From Sphingomonas albertensis (GTDB lineage Bacteria > Pseudomonadota > Alphaproteobacteria > Sphingomonadales > Sphingomonadaceae): a DNA stretch of 64,000 bases. The translations under genes and the position numbers were made by a program. Below the pieces are notes generated by a model. The model was given only the letters and a program-made list of their open reading frames with translations, ran no database searches and was not told the origin of the DNA. Location: positions 1-64,000 of the forward strand of contig NZ_JACONT010000015.1 in assembly GCF_014358075.1 (NCBI RefSeq). The letters run 5' to 3'. How positions within the stretch are numbered: position 1 is the stretch's first letter; each line of letters begins with the position of its first letter. Below, piece by piece: positions 25,833 to 35,108 of the stretch.

Positions 25833-27977
25833 TCAGCGCTGTGGAGCGGTGCTGAGTTGAGTGTTGAGATAGACGGTGACGAGCGCCGCCCGCTTGGCGT
25901 CCTCGATCTTGTCGGCGCCGGCCGCGTGACCGCCTTCGGGGTTCTCATAGTAGAAGAACGGGTCGCCATATTCCTCGAGCCGCGCGGCGAATTTCCGCGC
26001 GTGGCCGGGGTGGACGCGGTCGTCCTCGGTGGAGGTGTAGATGAACGGCACCGGGTATTTCACGCCGCGCTTCAGGTTCTGATAGGGCGAATATTGCGAG
26101 ATGAACGCCCAGTCCGCCGGCTTGTCGGGATCGCCATATTCGCCGATCCAGGACGCGCCTGCCGACAGATGCGAATAGCGCTGCATGTCGAGCAGCGGAG
26201 ATCCCATCACGATCGCGCCGTACAGGTCCGGCCGCTGCTCCATCGCGACGCCGACCAGCAGGCCGCCGTTCGACCGCCCCGACACCGCGATCTTCCGTTT
26301 CGCACTGACACCGGTACGGACCAGATCGTCGCCGACGGCGTGCAGATCGTCATACGCCTTTTGCCGGTTCTCGCGCAGCGGCATCTGGTGCCAGCGCGGC
26401 CCGTATTCACCGCCGCCACGAATGTTGGCGAGCACGAACGCATTGCCCTCCTCGACCCAGAACAGCCCGGCCGGGCCGGATCGATAGGGCTGGTCGACGA
26501 GATAGGTCGGCGTCTGCGCGTTGCGGAACCCGCCGTACGCGTGGACCAGCGCGGGCACCGGCCCCGTCGTGCCCTTCTTGCGCACGAGGAAATACGGGAT
26601 CTTGGTCCCGTCCTTCGACGTCGCGAACCGCTGTTCGACCTGCATTTTGGAAGCATCGAACCGCGCCGGCAGCGTATCGACCGCGACCGGCTTCGTGGCC
26701 GGGCGGATCGCGTAGAGCGCGGGCGGGCTCAGGAAGCTCTCGACCGTCGCGAAGGCGAGATCCTCCTTCCCCGCGGTCGCATCGAGGTGGATCGTCGAAG
26801 CGGTCGGCAAAGCCGCAACCGTATGAGTCCAGTTCCCGTCCGCGCCGCGCTTCAGCGACACGAGCCGCCCCGACACGTCGTCGAGCATCTTCACCCACAG
26901 CACCAACTTGCTCGAATCGACCTGTTCCACCGCCTGCGTCGCGGTCGGCACCAGCACCCGCTCGATCGTCGGCGCGCGGCCAGCCAAGACGTCGGCGATG
27001 CTGTAGGCGACCACCGCCCCCGCCGGCACGCCGCGCCAATCCGACGCTAGCGTCGCAATCAGCCGGCCGTCGAGCACGGTGTTGATCACCGCGTCGTCGG
27101 GCAGCGGCGATGGCACGAGCCGACCATCCTGCGCGACATGGCTCCGCTTCGAATGGAAGAAATCGGTGTCGCGGACGACCAGCGGATAGCGCTGCTCGCC
27201 ATCCGGAAATACGCTGACGTTGATCCCGACGTCATCCTGCGTCGCGCTGGCGATCTCGGTCGCGGCGGTCAGTGGCGTACCGCGGCGCCACAGTTTGGCG
27301 ACGCGCGGATAGCCCGACTTGGTCAGGCTGTCGCGGCCGAAATCGGTCGCGACGTACAGTGCGTCCGGCCCAGCCCAGTTCAACCGCGTCTTGAAGATCG
27401 GCACGACGAAGCCATCCGCGACGAACTTGCCCGACGGAATATCGAACTCCCGCTCCTCGACCGCGTCGCCGCCGCCGTTCGACAGCGCCACCATGCAACG
27501 ATCATAGGACGGCGAGCGACAGGTCGCGCCCTTCCACACCCAGCTCTTGCCCTCCGCCTTGCCGAGCGCATCGACGTCGATCAACGTCCGCCACACCGGC
27601 TTGCCGCTGCTGAACGATGCCAGCGACGCGACCCGCCACAGGCCCCGCACGTTCGTCTTGTCCTGCCACAGGTTCAGCACCTGAGCGCCGATGACCTGGT
27701 CGGGGTTGGCGATCTGGCGGTCGGCCTGCAACAGGTCCAGCGCGCGCTGGCGATACCCCGCGTAACCAGGCTTCGCTTCAAGCGCGGCGAGCGAGCGCGT
27801 ATTCCACCGCTTCACCGTATCGAGCGCACGCGCGCCGTGAATGTCTTCCAGATACGCGTTGGGGTCAGTGGAAGGAGCCTGCGTCGGTGTTTGCGCTGGG
27901 ATCGGAGCGGGCGTCTGCGCGAGCGCGGTCGTGGAAAGGGCCAGCAGGGCCAAGAACGGCAGGCGTTGGTGCATCAT
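25833..27977 (-). CDS. Exported prolyl oligopeptidase family serine peptidase (S9A)
   Basis: 714 residues. Signal peptide MMHQRLPFLALLALSTTALAQ followed by a proline/threonine linker. An N-terminal beta-propeller precedes an alpha/beta-hydrolase domain with nucleophile in VSGRSNGGLLVG, Asp in STEDDRVHPGHARKF and His in PEGGHAAGA. The family cleaves after proline in short peptides. ATG 27977 starts the signal; the adjacent ATG at 27974 is equivalent, and the longer frame to 28166 is discounted. It is followed closely by the DUF885 gene. Confidence 0.94.
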   Translation of the reverse strand: MMHQRLPFLALLALSTTALAQTPAPIPAQTPTQAPSTDPNAYLEDIHGARALDTVKRWNTRSLAALEAKPGYAGYRQRALDLLQADRQIANPDQVIGAQVLNLWQDKTNVRGLWRVASLASFSSGKPVWRTLIDVDALGKAEGKSWVWKGATCRSPSYDRCMVALSNGGGDAVEEREFDIPSGKFVADGFVVPIFKTRLNWAGPDALYVATDFGRDSLTKSGYPRVAKLWRRGTPLTAATEIASATQDDVGINVSVFPDGEQRYPLVVRDTDFFHSKRSHVAQDGRLVPSPLPDDAVINTVLDGRLIATLASDWRGVPAGAVVAYSIADVLAGRAPTIERVLVPTATQAVEQVDSSKLVLWVKMLDDVSGRLVSLKRGADGNWTHTVAALPTASTIHLDATAGKEDLAFATVESFLSPPALYAIRPATKPVAVDTLPARFDASKMQVEQRFATSKDGTKIPYFLVRKKGTTGPVPALVHAYGGFRNAQTPTYLVDQPYRSGPAGLFWVEEGNAFVLANIRGGGEYGPRWHQMPLRENRQKAYDDLHAVGDDLVRTGVSAKRKIAVSGRSNGGLLVGVAMEQRPDLYGAIVMGSPLLDMQRYSHLSAGASWIGEYGDPDKPADWAFISQYSPYQNLKRGVKYPVPFIYTSTEDDRVHPGHARKFAARLEEYGDPFFYYENPEGGHAAGADKIEDAKRAALVTVYLNTQLSTAPQR

Positions 27978-28056
27978 CACTCTTTCTTCGTTCGATGATG
28001 CGACCTTAGGCAGCGCGGTCCGCTCTGCTAACCCCTTCTCTCGAGCCAATCGGCGA

Positions 28057-29043
28057 TCAGGCGGCTTCCAGCGCCAGCAGCGCGAACGTCGCCAGCCAAT
28101 GCTCGCCCATGTAATCGTCCGCGAGGTGCGGCAGCGCTTCGGCAAGGTGCGCGTCGGCAATCGCATGTGCCGCCGCCGGCACCGGCAAGGCCTCCGCGAT
28201 CGTCCGCCAGCACCACGCCCGCGACAGGTTCAGCCCGTCGAGATGCGCGAGCCGCCCGTCGGAACGATCGCTCACCACCGCAGGCGCGCGCAGCCACGCC
28301 GTCGCCGCACCGAACGGATCGGGCAGGAACGCCGCCAGCCAGGCAGGGAAGCCGGTGCCGAGAACGTCCTTCATCAACGCCGCCTCGCACAACGTCGCCG
28401 ACAGGAAATCCTCGCCACTCGGCTCGAACGGACGGCAGTCGCGATCGTCGCCATACCAGACCCGCGCCCGTGCCTCGATCAGCGTGGCCAGCGACGCGTC
28501 ATGCGCCCTCGCCCACCGCAGCGCGTGGACCAGCGCAAACGCGGTGCAGTCATGCTTGCCGCTACGCACCGGGTAGATGAGCTTCGGCAGATACGCCGCG
28601 AACCGGGCTGCGAACGCGCGCGCCAACGGCTCGACCGCCGCCGTCCAGGGTCGATCGGGCCGCAATGCCAGTTCGTCATGCAGCGCGAGCAGCCAGCCCC
28701 AGCCATAAGGCCGCTCGAATCCGCCTGTGCCCGGTCGATCGAGATAGGCCACCTCACCTGCGATGAGCCCGGGTACGAGCATCCGGTCCGCCAATGCCTC
28801 GACCGCGGCGGCTTCAGCCATATCGGGGAACAGTCGCGCGAGCCGCATGACCTGCCACCAGCCATGCACGCAACTGTGCCAGTCGAAGCTGCCGTGGAAC
28901 ACCGGATGCAGCGTCTTTGGCAGCGCCAGGTCGCCGGGCCCGTCGAGCACCTGATCGAGCTTGTACGGCCATTCGCGGGTCAGATGCCCCAGCGTCAGCG
29001 CGGCGAAGCGGGCCGCGGTTGTGCGGTCGAGCGTATTGATCAT
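28057..29043 (-). CDS. DUF2891 family protein
   Basis: 328 residues without signal peptide. Blocks such as LHPVFHGSFDWHSCVHGWWQ, FERPYGWGWLLALHDEL, SGKHDCTAFAL and LADDYMGEHWLATFALLALE are characteristic of DUF2891, an alpha/alpha-barrel-like family of unknown activity; conserved His and Trp around residue 50 suggest an active cleft. It lies between the SnoaL-like gene (30 bases) and the S9 peptidase (79 bases), all transcribed leftward. Confidence 0.9.
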   Translation of the reverse strand: MINTLDRTTAARFAALTLGHLTREWPYKLDQVLDGPGDLALPKTLHPVFHGSFDWHSCVHGWWQVMRLARLFPDMAEAAAVEALADRMLVPGLIAGEVAYLDRPGTGGFERPYGWGWLLALHDELALRPDRPWTAAVEPLARAFAARFAAYLPKLIYPVRSGKHDCTAFALVHALRWARAHDASLATLIEARARVWYGDDRDCRPFEPSGEDFLSATLCEAALMKDVLGTGFPAWLAAFLPDPFGAATAWLRAPAVVSDRSDGRLAHLDGLNLSRAWCWRTIAEALPVPAAAHAIADAHLAEALPHLADDYMGEHWLATFALLALEAA

Positions 29044-29073
29044 TCCGTCATCCTGTAGCTTTGCAATCGGCGT

Positions 29074-29520
29074 TCAGCTGCTGTGATCGGCGATGATCTG
29101 CCATGCCGCCCCGCGCCGTTCGAAGACCAGCGTCGTCATCCCGCTTTCCACGGTCGACGGCCCGGTCAGCGTCCAGCGTGCGAACAGCATCGCGTGACGC
29201 GGATCGATCCCGCGCATCTCGAGGAATGCGAACGTCAGCGCGCCACGGGCATTGCCGACACCGCGAAAGCTCGGCCGGTATTTGGCGGCGATCGCCTCCT
29301 TGCCGCGCAACAGCCCCTTCGGCGTCACGAACACCGCATCGTCGGCATAGACCGCCATGAACCGTGCGAGATCGCCCGCATTCCAGGCGGTCGCGCTCGC
29401 CTCCATCGCCTGACGGATCGCGGTTTCGGCCGGAACCTGCGCGGGTGCGGGGGCGGCTGAAGCGGCGGCAGGAACAGCGACCGCCATCATCGCGATCGGC
29501 ACCAACAGAGCCCGCATCAT
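29074..29520 (-). CDS. Exported SnoaL-like (SgcJ/EcaC, DUF4440) protein
   Basis: 148 residues with signal peptide MMRALLVPIAMMAVAVPAAASA. The mature part is a cystatin-like alpha+beta cone fold of the NTF2/SnoaL type: AIRQAMEASATAWNAGDLARFMAVYADDAVFVTPKG and the C-terminal strand TLVFERRGAAWQIIADHSS. Substrate unknown. Its ATG overlaps the stop of the upstream EAL gene by ATGA, suggesting translational coupling of a periplasmic protein to a cyclic-di-GMP enzyme. Confidence 0.88.
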   Translation of the reverse strand: MMRALLVPIAMMAVAVPAAASAAPAPAQVPAETAIRQAMEASATAWNAGDLARFMAVYADDAVFVTPKGLLRGKEAIAAKYRPSFRGVGNARGALTFAFLEMRGIDPRHAMLFARWTLTGPSTVESGMTTLVFERRGAAWQIIADHSS

Positions 29521-31199
29521 TCTTTCCCCACCAGATCGAGCAGCGCCGTCTCATTGACCGGCTCCGAAAACAGGAAGCCCTGGTACAGGCCACAGCCGCC
29601 CGCCGCGAGCAGTTCCAACTGCGACGGCGTTTCCACGCCCTCGGCGATGACCGCGAGGCCTAGCGATCGCGCCATCGTGATCGCACCGGCCACGACCACC
29701 CGGTCGCGCGCCGACCCGTCGATGTCGCGCACCAGCGACTTGTCGATCTTGACGTAATCGAGCGGCAGCGACTTGAGATAGGCGAGGCTCGAATAGCCCG
29801 TCCCGAAATCGTCGATCGCTACCCGGCACCCTGCCCCACGCAACTCTGCCAGCAAGGCCGACGCCGCCGCCAGATCCTCGATCAGGCCGGTTTCCGTGAT
29901 CTCGACGGTCAGGCGCCCGCGCGGAAACCCGCTCTCGTCGACCCGCGCCAGGAACAGTGCCGCGAACCCGGGCCGGGTGATATCCGCCGCGGTCAGGTTG
30001 AGCGACACGCGCAGCGCCCCCAGCGCCTCCGGCCATGCCACTGCGCGCGCCAGGACGAGCCGCTGGATATGGTCCGACAGTGCGATGCCCAAATCCGCGC
30101 GGTCGGCAGCGTCGAACAACGTATCGGCCCCCAGCGGCCCCAACGTCCGGTGGTTCCAGCGTGCCAGCGCCTCGACCCCCGCGATCCGGCCGCCCGCAAT
30201 CTCGACCTGGGGCTGCCAGCGAAGGTCGATCTCGTCGCGCTCGATCGCGTGATGCAGGTCGATCGCCAGCGCATCGATCGGCGCAACTCCGTCGGGCAAA
30301 GCGACGTGCAGGACCGAACCGTCGCTCGCTTTCGCCTCCGCCAGCGCCTCGCTCGCCCTGCGCAGCAAGGCGGCCGCATCGTCGCCCGGCTGGCGCTGCG
30401 CCACTCCGAACCGGCAGCCGAGCACCGCGCGCGTATCGGCCACGCGGAACGGTCGCGCCAAGGCGGCATCCAGCGCTGTGATCGCCGCCGTCACGGCCGC
30501 GCCGGAGGCCTCCAATACGAGCGCGAATTCCGAACCGCCGAGCCGGGCCACCATCGAATCGACGCCGATCGCCGCGTGCGCGATCGTCTCGGTCCGCCGC
30601 ACCGCCGTCTCGATCAGCGCGTCGACCGCGGGCCGTCCGTGCGCCGCGTTGACGATGTCGAGCCGCGACAACGATACGAGCACCACCGCGACCGGGCAAT
30701 CGCCGGCGATCCGCCCGATGATCCAGCGGCGGACGTCACCTGTTTCCCGGTCGTAAAGCGACGCACCGGGTATCCGGCGCCGGTCGATCGCGTTGCCAGC
30801 GGTGCGGACCGCATGACGCCCGGCGAAGCGCAGTGCCTGGACCAGTTCGCCGCCGCTTGCCGGGCTGACGAGGAACTGCGTCGCGCCCGCATCGAAGAAC
30901 TCGCCGATCGCCTCGACGTCGCTGCGCGACACCAGCACGAGCAGCGCAGCGCCGTTGGTCGCGCACAGTCCACCCAGCGCCAGCGTCGCCGCGAGCCCTT
31001 CGTCGAGCGCACCACGCGCGTCGATCAGCGCCACCGCCGCCCCGCTGGCGAGGAAGCGACTTTCGATCGCAACGGCATCGCTCGACACCGCCGCATGCCA
31101 GTCCGCACCAGCGCCCGCCCCGGCCAAAATCTCCGCGATTTCACCGCGTTGACGGAACGATACCGCAAACAGTGTCGTTGCTGTCTGCATGTCTTCCAT
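29517..31199 (-). CDS. Cyclic-di-GMP phosphodiesterase: degenerate GGDEF plus EAL domain
   Basis: 560 residues from the ATG at 31199 (ATG 31190 is also possible). Residues about 1-125 look like a degenerate receiver-type domain (ALIDARGALDEG, VSPASGGELVQAL). The middle GGDEF domain reads GGSEF, so it is probably inactive or regulatory. The EAL domain keeps VEALARWNH, the catalytic lobe EITETGLIED, IDDFGTGYSSLAYLKSLPLDYVKID and VIAEGVE, so c-di-GMP hydrolysis is expected. No membrane span. It is divergent from moaA and overlaps the SnoaL-like gene downstream. Confidence 0.92.
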   Translation of the reverse strand: MEDMQTATTLFAVSFRQRGEIAEILAGAGAGADWHAAVSSDAVAIESRFLASGAAVALIDARGALDEGLAATLALGGLCATNGAALLVLVSRSDVEAIGEFFDAGATQFLVSPASGGELVQALRFAGRHAVRTAGNAIDRRRIPGASLYDRETGDVRRWIIGRIAGDCPVAVVLVSLSRLDIVNAAHGRPAVDALIETAVRRTETIAHAAIGVDSMVARLGGSEFALVLEASGAAVTAAITALDAALARPFRVADTRAVLGCRFGVAQRQPGDDAAALLRRASEALAEAKASDGSVLHVALPDGVAPIDALAIDLHHAIERDEIDLRWQPQVEIAGGRIAGVEALARWNHRTLGPLGADTLFDAADRADLGIALSDHIQRLVLARAVAWPEALGALRVSLNLTAADITRPGFAALFLARVDESGFPRGRLTVEITETGLIEDLAAASALLAELRGAGCRVAIDDFGTGYSSLAYLKSLPLDYVKIDKSLVRDIDGSARDRVVVAGAITMARSLGLAVIAEGVETPSQLELLAAGGCGLYQGFLFSEPVNETALLDLVGKE

Positions 31200-31326
31200 A
31201 TCCGTCGCACCCACTCCCATCGGTGCGAGCTTAGCTGGCGCATCGCCCCCCGCCAATCCATTTGCCCGTCCGTTACCGGCCGATCCGGCATTGTTATCGG
31301 GACTGCCACGTCTTAGCTCTGATGCG

Positions 31327-32340
31327 ATGACGTCAGCGCCAGCCCTAATGCAGAAGCCATTGCAGGACACGCACGGCCGCACGATCAAGTATCTGCGGAT
31401 TTCGGTGACGGATCGCTGCGACCTGCGCTGCCGCTATTGCATGGCCGAGCAGATGACGTTCCTGCCGCGCGCCAAGCTGTTGAGCCTCGAAGAGATCGCG
31501 ATCATCGCCGAGCGCTTCATCGCGCGCGGCGTCACCAAGATCCGTTTGTCGGGTGGCGAACCTCTCGTGCGTCGCGACGTTGCGGAACTCGTCCAGCGCC
31601 TCGGTCACAACATCGGATCGGGGCTCGAAGAGCTGACGATGACCACCAACGGCACGCGCCTCGCGCAGCATGCCGAAGCGATGGTCGATGCGGGCATCCG
31701 TCGCGTCAACGTCAGCATGGACAGCCGCGACCCGGAGCGCTTCCGCTACATCACCCGCCACGGCGATGTCGCGCAGGTCATCGGCGGCATCTACGCCGCA
31801 CGCGATGCCGGTCTCGCGATCAAGATCAACATGGTCGCGCTGAAGGGCTTCAACGAGGACGAGATCGCGCCGATGCTCGCCTGGTGTCGCGACGAAGGCT
31901 TCGACCTGTCGCTGATCGAGACGATGCCGCTCGGCGCGATCGACGAGGATCGTACCGATCGCTTCCTGCCGCTGACCAAGGTGTTCGACGAACTCGGCCG
32001 GCAGTTCACGCTCGCACGTGATGCGCACAAGACCGGCGGCCCGGCGCGCTACTGGAACGTCGACGGCACGCGCACCCGGCTCGGGCTGATCTCGCCGCTG
32101 ACCGCGAACTTCTGCGACGGCTGCAACCGCGTCCGCCTGACCACCGAAGGCAAGCTCTACATGTGCCTCGGCCATGACGATCAGGTTGATCTGAAGGCGG
32201 CATTGCGCGAAGGCGGTACCGCCGGGCTCGACGCAGCGATCGACGCCGGCCTGTTCGCCAAGCCGAAGGCGCACGACTTCCGCATCGGCCAGGGCGAAGG
32301 TCCTGCGGTCGCGCGCCACATGAGCGTCACGGGCGGATGA
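31327..32340 (+). CDS. moaA: GTP 3',8-cyclase MoaA (molybdenum cofactor synthesis)
   Basis: 337 residues. Radical-SAM enzyme for the first step of molybdopterin synthesis. The SAM [4Fe-4S] cluster motif is CDLRCRYC, the second cluster is bound by CDGCNRVRL..MCL near the C-terminus, and the protein ends in the conserved Gly-Gly (SVTGG). The ATG at 31327 is used; the frame is open further but non-homologous, and Met at 31348 is an alternative. Its stop overlaps nadK by ATGA, an unusual operon partner. No other moa genes are in the window. Confidence 0.95.
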   Translation: MTSAPALMQKPLQDTHGRTIKYLRISVTDRCDLRCRYCMAEQMTFLPRAKLLSLEEIAIIAERFIARGVTKIRLSGGEPLVRRDVAELVQRLGHNIGSGLEELTMTTNGTRLAQHAEAMVDAGIRRVNVSMDSRDPERFRYITRHGDVAQVIGGIYAARDAGLAIKINMVALKGFNEDEIAPMLAWCRDEGFDLSLIETMPLGAIDEDRTDRFLPLTKVFDELGRQFTLARDAHKTGGPARYWNVDGTRTRLGLISPLTANFCDGCNRVRLTTEGKLYMCLGHDDQVDLKAALREGGTAGLDAAIDAGLFAKPKAHDFRIGQGEGPAVARHMSVTGG

Positions 32341-33116
32341 GCCGGTACGAGCGGCGGGCGCTGGTTGCGTCCAACACCCCGCCCGCTCGTGCGGCAGAGG
32401 CCCAGCTCGCCGACATGGGCGAGTGGGTGTCGGTCGAGGAGGCCGACGTCATCATCGCGCTCGGGGGCGACGGGTTCATGCTCCAGACGCTCCACGCCAT
32501 GCTGGAACGCCGCAAGCCGCCCGTTCCGGTGTTCGGGATGAACCTCGGCACGGTTGGCTTCCTGATGAACGAATGGCGCCATCACGGCCTGGGCGACCGC
32601 CTGGAGCGCGCGAAACCGTTCAAGGTCGTCCCGCTCAGCATGACCGCGCTCGGCGTCGATGGGCGCACCCACACGCTGCCCGCGATCAACGAGGTGTCGT
32701 TCCTGCGCGAGACCCGCCAGACCGCCAACCTCGAAGTAACGGTGAACGACCGCATCGTCCTGCCCGAGCTCGCCTGCGACGGTATCCTCGTGGCGACGCC
32801 GGCCGGCTCGACCGCTTACAATTTGTCGGCACAGGGCCCGATCCTCCCGCTCGGCTCCGGCATGATCGCGCTGACCCCGATCAGCCCGTTCCGCCCGCGG
32901 CGCTGGCGCGGCGCGATCCTGCCGGACAAGGCGCGCATCGGTATACGCGTGCTCGATCCCGGCAAGCGACCCGTCTCCGCCGTCGCAGACCAGCGCGAGA
33001 TCCGCGATGTGGCCCAGGTCGACATCTGCATGGACCGCGCACGCGAACTGACGCTGCTGTTCGATCCCGAGCACGCGCTGGACGACCGCATCACCATGGA
33101 GCAGTTCGTCTCCTGA
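32337..33116 (+). CDS. nadK: NAD kinase
   Basis: 259 residues, the short alphaproteobacterial form. Phosphorylates NAD to NADP. The catalytic GGDG is in IIALGGDGFMLQTLH; FGMNLGTVGFLMNE, NEVSFLRET, and DGILVATPAGSTAYNLSAQGPILP follow in the standard order. It overlaps moaA by four bases. NAD synthetase (nadE) lies 17 kb away in the same window. Confidence 0.96.
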   Translation: MSRYERRALVASNTPPARAAEAQLADMGEWVSVEEADVIIALGGDGFMLQTLHAMLERRKPPVPVFGMNLGTVGFLMNEWRHHGLGDRLERAKPFKVVPLSMTALGVDGRTHTLPAINEVSFLRETRQTANLEVTVNDRIVLPELACDGILVATPAGSTAYNLSAQGPILPLGSGMIALTPISPFRPRRWRGAILPDKARIGIRVLDPGKRPVSAVADQREIRDVAQVDICMDRARELTLLFDPEHALDDRITMEQFVS

Positions 33117-33205
33117 CCCCGGTTTATCGCGGACTTTGCATTTTTGCGGCGAAACCTGCTTGCATCGTCCGACTGGCCGTTTATAGAGCCGCCTCCGGCA
33201 ACGTT

Positions 33206-33280
33206 CCCTGATAGCTCAGCGGTAGAGCTCTCGACTGTTAATCGAGTGGCCGTAGGTTCGAATCCTACTCAGGGAGCCAT
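33206..33280 (+). tRNA. tRNA-Asn (GTT)
   Basis: 75 bases with CCA encoded. Acceptor TCCCTGA pairs with TCAGGGA, discriminator G, D-arm GCTC/GAGC, anticodon stem around CTGTTAA with anticodon GTT at 33238-33240, T-arm GTAGG-TTCGAAT-CCTAC. It stands alone 89 bases after nadK. Confidence 0.97.
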
Positions 33281-33430
33281 TTTTGATCCGCGCATGTCGC
33301 GATCGATCGGCGTGAATTTCACCGCCGCCCCTTCGGAAATACAATCCTCCCGAGCAAGACAACCGCCGATCGCGGGCGCGAATTCTGGCGCCTTGGTGAG
33401 GCGATCGCCCCGGTCGGGCGTTGGGTAGCC

Positions 33431-35035
33431 ATGATAGTCAAGATATTGCGCGCGCGGCTCATTCTGGCCGCGATGCCGTTCGTTACCCTGGCCCCTGCAG
33501 GGTTCGCCTTCGCTCAGGACGCTGTCAGCCGACCCGCGGATACCCCTGCGGAACGATCGACCGCCATTACCAAGCAGGCGGTTACCGATCCTGCCAGTCG
33601 TGCCCTCTATGCGAAGGCCGGATGGCGCGCGGTCTGGTCGGCGGGCAATATCGAAGCATTCGACCGCGTGCTCGCCGATCGCGCGCGCCACGGCCTGGAC
33701 CGGATCGCGTTCCTCGCCGATCCAGCGGAAAGCGACGACGTCACTCGCACGAAAGCCGCGCTCGATTATGCTGGAGCGCTCGCGCAGGGTCGGGTGGATC
33801 CGGCATCGCTGCATGAGGTCTACACGCTGCCCCGGCCCAAGGTGGACCTCGCCGCGGGTCTGGCGCGTGCGCTGGCCAAGGGCGATCTCGTCGCGTGGTT
33901 CGACGGACTGGCCCCGCAGGACGCCGAGTATAAGGCGCTGTCCGACGCGTATCTCGCGTTCAGCGCCAAGGCGACCGTCGCAGCGCCGGTGCAGGCAATC
34001 CCGTCAGGTGTGATCCGCGTCGGCAATCGCGATGCGCGTGTGCCGACGATCGTCGAGCAACTGATGGAGAGCGGGTATCTGCCCGCCGTAACGGACCCAT
34101 TAGCGGTCGCCGCAGATCCGCTGGCCGCCGATCCGCTGGCCCCTGCCCCGCCCGCTCTAGTGCCGCTCGCCGCGACGCAGCCGCCGATGCTCTACACGCA
34201 GGCGATGGCCGACGCGTTGAAAGGGCTCCAGACCGATTACGGCATCGCCGCGGACGGGGTGGTCGGACCCGAGACGTTGAAGGTGCTCAACCTCGGCGCC
34301 GGCGACCGGGCACGCGCGCTGGCAGTAGGACTCGAGCGGCGGCGCTGGCTGACGCGGACGCCACCGGCGACGCGGATCGACGTCAACACCGCCGCCGCGC
34401 AACTGCGCTATTACCGCGACGGCGCGGTGGTCGACCAGCGCAAGGTGATCGTCGGCGAGCCCGGCCGCGAGACGCCGGCGCTGTCGTCGCCGATCTATCG
34501 CCTCGTCGCCAACCCCACATGGACGGTGCCGAAGTCGATTCAGAACGGCGAGATGGCCAATGTCGGCGAAGACTATCTCGCCGAGCACAACATGGTGATG
34601 CGCGATGGCTGGATCGTCCAGCAGCCGGGGCCGAGCAACGCGCTGGGGCTGGTCAAGTTCGACATGGCGAACGACCAGGCGATCTATCTCCACGACACCT
34701 CCGCGCCGGGGCTGTTCGATCGCAGCCAGCGTCATCTGAGCCATGGCTGCGTGCGCGTCGAGGATGCGCTGGGGTTCGCGCAGATGCTCGCCGAGGACGA
34801 GGGCGTCACCGAGGCGTGGCAGACCGCGCAGGCCTCGGGCGAGATGACCTTCGTGCCGTTGCCGCGCCGTATCCCGGTCCGGTTGCTGTATCACAACGTC
34901 TATGTCGACGATGGCGGGCGGGTCGCGTTCCGCACCGATCCGTATGGCTGGAACGACCCGATCGCGGAACAGCTCGGGTTCGCCAAGGCGGCGGCGAAGC
35001 GGGCCGAGGCGCAGGCGATCGATATCGGGCCCTGA
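33431..35035 (+). CDS. L,D-transpeptidase with peptidoglycan-binding domain (YcbB/LdtD-like)
   Basis: 534 residues, signal peptide ending near AFAQ. A peptidoglycan-binding segment (MADALKGLQTDYGIAADGVVGPETLKVLN) precedes the YkuD catalytic domain, whose active site is LSHGCVRVEDA with Cys440. The enzyme forms 3-3 crosslinks in peptidoglycan in the periplasm. A low-complexity linker repeats ADPLA units around residues 215-240 (DPLAVAADPLAADPLAP). The size and order match the YcbB branch. No neighbours of the same pathway directly adjacent, but other cell-wall enzymes lie 3-4 kb away. Confidence 0.94.
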   Translation: MIVKILRARLILAAMPFVTLAPAGFAFAQDAVSRPADTPAERSTAITKQAVTDPASRALYAKAGWRAVWSAGNIEAFDRVLADRARHGLDRIAFLADPAESDDVTRTKAALDYAGALAQGRVDPASLHEVYTLPRPKVDLAAGLARALAKGDLVAWFDGLAPQDAEYKALSDAYLAFSAKATVAAPVQAIPSGVIRVGNRDARVPTIVEQLMESGYLPAVTDPLAVAADPLAADPLAPAPPALVPLAATQPPMLYTQAMADALKGLQTDYGIAADGVVGPETLKVLNLGAGDRARALAVGLERRRWLTRTPPATRIDVNTAAAQLRYYRDGAVVDQRKVIVGEPGRETPALSSPIYRLVANPTWTVPKSIQNGEMANVGEDYLAEHNMVMRDGWIVQQPGPSNALGLVKFDMANDQAIYLHDTSAPGLFDRSQRHLSHGCVRVEDALGFAQMLAEDEGVTEAWQTAQASGEMTFVPLPRRIPVRLLYHNVYVDDGGRVAFRTDPYGWNDPIAEQLGFAKAAAKRAEAQAIDIGP

Positions 35036-35041
35036 AACGGA

Positions 35042-35072
35042 CGTTTCTCGGCGAAGGGTATAGCGAGAAACG
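35042..35072. other. Stem-loop between convergent genes
   Basis: CGTTTCTCG (35042-35050) and CGAGAAACG (35064-35072) form a perfect 9-bp stem with a 13-base loop, seven bases after the L,D-transpeptidase stop and 36 bases before the end of the ClC gene. It may act as a shared terminator, though no T-run follows. Confidence 0.5.
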
Positions 35073-35108
35073 GCTGCTAAGCTTCTCGGGTGTCCGCTGC
35101 TCAGCCCG

